DNA of 64,000 nt from assembly GCA_963778075.1 (NCBI GenBank), contig CAVZTJ010000012.1:124001-188000 (forward strand). The letters run 5' to 3'. The first letter of the stretch is position 1. The number at the start of each line of letters is the position of its first letter. The position numbers were made by a program, and so were the translations under genes. This DNA is from JASHPR01 sp963778075 (GTDB lineage Bacteria > Actinomycetota > Actinomycetes > Streptosporangiales > Streptosporangiaceae). The notes under the pieces were generated by a model. That model was not told the origin of the DNA. It saw only the letters and a list, made by a program, of their open reading frames with translations, and made no database searches. Positions 62,311 to 64,000 of this stretch are shown here, in pieces.

Positions 62311-63114
62311 ATGAAAAAGAGCTCAGTGATATGCGTGCTCGGCGACGCGCACCTCGACGTCGTCGTCTCCGCCCGCTGGCCGCTCGCCGAGGAGACCGAC
62401 ACCCCCGCGCACACCGCCGTCGGGGTCGGCGGGCAGGCTGCCAACGTGGCCGCCTGGGTGGTCGCCCTCGGCGGCCAGGCCCGGCTGATCGCGGCGCGCG
62501 GAACCGACCTGGCCGCGGGGCTCGTGGCCGGCGAGCTCGCCCGCCGGGGAGTCGAGCTGGTCGGCCCGGTCCTCGGCGGCCGGACCGGCGTGGTGGTGTC
62601 GCTGACCGACCACGGCGCAGGCCGGTCGATGCTGACCGATCGCGGGATCGGTCCCAGCCTCTCGGCCGGGTCGCTGCGGCCGGAGTGGCTCGACGGGTGC
62701 GCCTGGCTGCACTTGCCCGCCTACAGCCTGGTTGCCGAGCCGGTCGCGGGCGCGGCGCTGGCCGCCGCCGAGCTGGCGCCGCGGCTGAGCGTGGACCTGT
62801 CCTCGACCGCGGTGCTGCAGGCCTACGGCATCGCCCGGTTCGCCGGCCTGATCGCGCGGCTGCGCCCGGACGTGGTGTTCGGCAACGAGGCAGAGGCGAG
62901 CCTGGTCGGCAACCTCGCCGGGGCCGAGCTCGTGGTTAAGCTTGGCCCGCGCGGCGTTCGGGCCGCCGGTGCGGTGTTCCCCGCGCTGCCCACCCGGCCG
63001 GTCGACTCTACCGGGGCGGGCGACGCGTTTGCCGCCGGCTACCTCGTCGGCGGCATCGAGCTCGGCCTGCAGGCGGCGGCGCGGGCGGTGGCGAGGATGG
63101 GGGCGATGCCATGA
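62311..63114 (+). CDS. psuK: PfkB family sugar kinase, likely pseudouridine kinase
   Basis: 267 residues. Ribokinase-type motifs: VGVGGQAANVAAWVVALGG near the N-terminus, FGNEAEASLVGN, and the active-site loop PVDSTGAGDAFAAGYL. Its stop overlaps the psuG start by 4 nt (ATGA), so it should phosphorylate pseudouridine to the 5'-phosphate that PsuG cleaves. ATG 62311 is chosen; an ATG at 62263 is in frame. Confidence 0.9.
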   Translation: MKKSSVICVLGDAHLDVVVSARWPLAEETDTPAHTAVGVGGQAANVAAWVVALGGQARLIAARGTDLAAGLVAGELARRGVELVGPVLGGRTGVVVSLTDHGAGRSMLTDRGIGPSLSAGSLRPEWLDGCAWLHLPAYSLVAEPVAGAALAAAELAPRLSVDLSSTAVLQAYGIARFAGLIARLRPDVVFGNEAEASLVGNLAGAELVVKLGPRGVRAAGAVFPALPTRPVDSTGAGDAFAAGYLVGGIELGLQAAARAVARMGAMP

Positions 63115-64000
63115 CGTTCTCGCCGGTGCTGGCCGAGGAGGTTGCCGAGGCGCTGCGAGCCGGCCAGCCGGTCGTGGCGCTGGAGACCACGCTGGTTTCG
63201 CACGGCTTCTCCGGCGGGCGGGGGCTGATCGCAGCACGTTCCGCGGAAGATCGGGTGCGCGCGGCCGGGGCGGTGCCGGCCACCATCGGCATCGTCGGCG
63301 GCACCGTGCGGGCCGGGCTCGGCGGCGCCGACCTCGAGCGCTTCGCCGAGCCTGACTCCGGTGCGCGGAAGGTGGGCGCCCGCGACATCGCCGCCTGCGT
63401 GGTGCAGGGCGCGCTCGGCGCCACGACCGTGGGCGGCACGCTCGCGGTCTGCCGCGCGCTCGGCATCAGGTTCCTCGGCACCGGCGGCATCGGCGGCGTG
63501 CACCGCGGGTTCGCCCAGACTGCGGACATATCGGGTGATCTGCTACAGATCGCGCGTACCCCGGCGGTCGTGGTGTGCTCGGGCGCCAAATCGATCCTGG
63601 ACGTCAGCGCGACCGGCGAACTGCTGGAGACCCTGGGGATTCCGGTCCTGGGCTGGAACACCCCCACGCTGCCGGTGTTCTACAGCGCCGAGGGCGGCCC
63701 GGCGGTGCCCGCGGTGGTGGCCACGAGCCAGGAGGTGGCCCGCATCGCGCACACCCAGTGGCAGCTCGACGGGTCATCGGGACTGCTGCTGGCCAGGCCG
63801 CCGGTATCCAGCCTGGATATCGAGCCGATCGTGGCCGAGGCGGTGCAGCGCGTGCGGCGCCAGGGCGTGACGGGCCAGGCCGTCACCCCGGCCGTTCTCA
63901 CGCTCGTGGAGGAGCTGAGCGACGGCCGGAACGTCGAGGTCAACCAGCGGCTGATCGCCGACAACGCGGGCCTGGCCGCCGAGGTGGCCGTGGCCTACGC
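63111..64000 (+). CDS. psuG: Pseudouridine-5'-phosphate glycosidase, cut by window end
   Basis: At least 296 residues with no stop before the window end. It cleaves pseudouridine 5'-phosphate to uracil and ribose 5-phosphate. Family features: ALETTLVSHGFSGGRGL with the manganese-site Glu, TIGIVGGTVRAGL, CVVQGALGATTVGGTL, LGTGGIGGVHRG, VVCSGAKSILD and EVNQRLIADNA. ATG 63111 is coupled to the kinase stop. Most of the protein is present, so only the last few residues are lost. Confidence 0.95.
   Translation, partial: MTFSPVLAEEVAEALRAGQPVVALETTLVSHGFSGGRGLIAARSAEDRVRAAGAVPATIGIVGGTVRAGLGGADLERFAEPDSGARKVGARDIAACVVQGALGATTVGGTLAVCRALGIRFLGTGGIGGVHRGFAQTADISGDLLQIARTPAVVVCSGAKSILDVSATGELLETLGIPVLGWNTPTLPVFYSAEGGPAVPAVVATSQEVARIAHTQWQLDGSSGLLLARPPVSSLDIEPIVAEAVQRVRRQGVTGQAVTPAVLTLVEELSDGRNVEVNQRLIADNAGLAAEVAVAY

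Overview
This window is chromosomal DNA of a high-GC actinomycete. The evidence is the uniformly high third-position GC, the many GTG and TTG starts, and the gene order. From left to right: trxA-trxB-(anti-sigma)-sigM-pseudokinase-murJ-DUF6049-CCA transferase, then ino1-PadR-DUF5318-bifunctional PBP, then rpsF-ssb-rpsR-rplI and dnaB. This is the origin-proximal core block found in Streptomyces-like actinomycetes; in Mycobacterium the same genes lie on either side of oriC. I cannot name the genus. A Streptosporangiales- or Catenulisporales-like soil actinomycete would fit.

1-23 kb is conserved core: thiol redox, the SigM stress sigma factor and its zinc anti-sigma, the lipid II flippase MurJ with a separately encoded pseudokinase, tRNA CCA addition, inositol phosphate synthesis, a class A penicillin-binding protein, endonuclease IV, and the S6-SSB-S18-L9 operon. 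Four G+C-rich hairpins at about 26-29 bp spacing lie between ssb and rpsR.

23-29.3 kb is the most unusual part. A DnaA-box-like cluster precedes dnaB. dnaB carries a probable class 3 LAGLIDADG intein in its Walker A motif. Its stop codon overlaps the start of a free-standing LAGLIDADG homing endonuclease gene. That gene is split by a 2458-bp IS66-family element with a perfect 12-bp terminal inverted repeat and a perfect 8-bp target duplication (CGCCAGGT). Removing the element and one target copy restores the endonuclease frame exactly. The element carries a SAM-dependent methyltransferase translationally coupled to its transposase. Frameshifts cluster only in dnaB, the intein and the transposase.

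29.3-42.3 kb is mixed accessory and regulatory DNA: a membrane protein behind a promoter with a 13-bp inverted repeat, Ogt, CsbD-like proteins, an MTHFR-like/methyltransferase pair, a TetR-VOC divergon with a palindromic operator, an ABC exporter divergent from a two-component system with a four-half-site operator between them, tRNA-Arg(ACG), YceI, and a yybP-ykoY manganese riboswitch ahead of a GDT1/TMEM165-family exporter.

42.3-64 kb holds a short UvrA-like ABC protein, an RCC1 propeller, a ClpC2-like Clp-N protein, an Rv1733c-like membrane protein and a sugar transporter sharing an intergenic region with three 11-bp direct repeats, MreB-like and hydrolase genes, an enoyl-CoA hydratase, a deletion scar that fused a TetR gene to the tail of a DrrA-type ATPase gene, a STAND NTPase with eight TPRs, a holin-like protein, an Smr protein, a sedolisin protease and the pseudouridine catabolic pair psuK-psuG, the latter cut by the window edge. 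At least seven genes show a TANNNT-type -10 box 6-7 nt before the start codon, which indicates leaderless transcripts.
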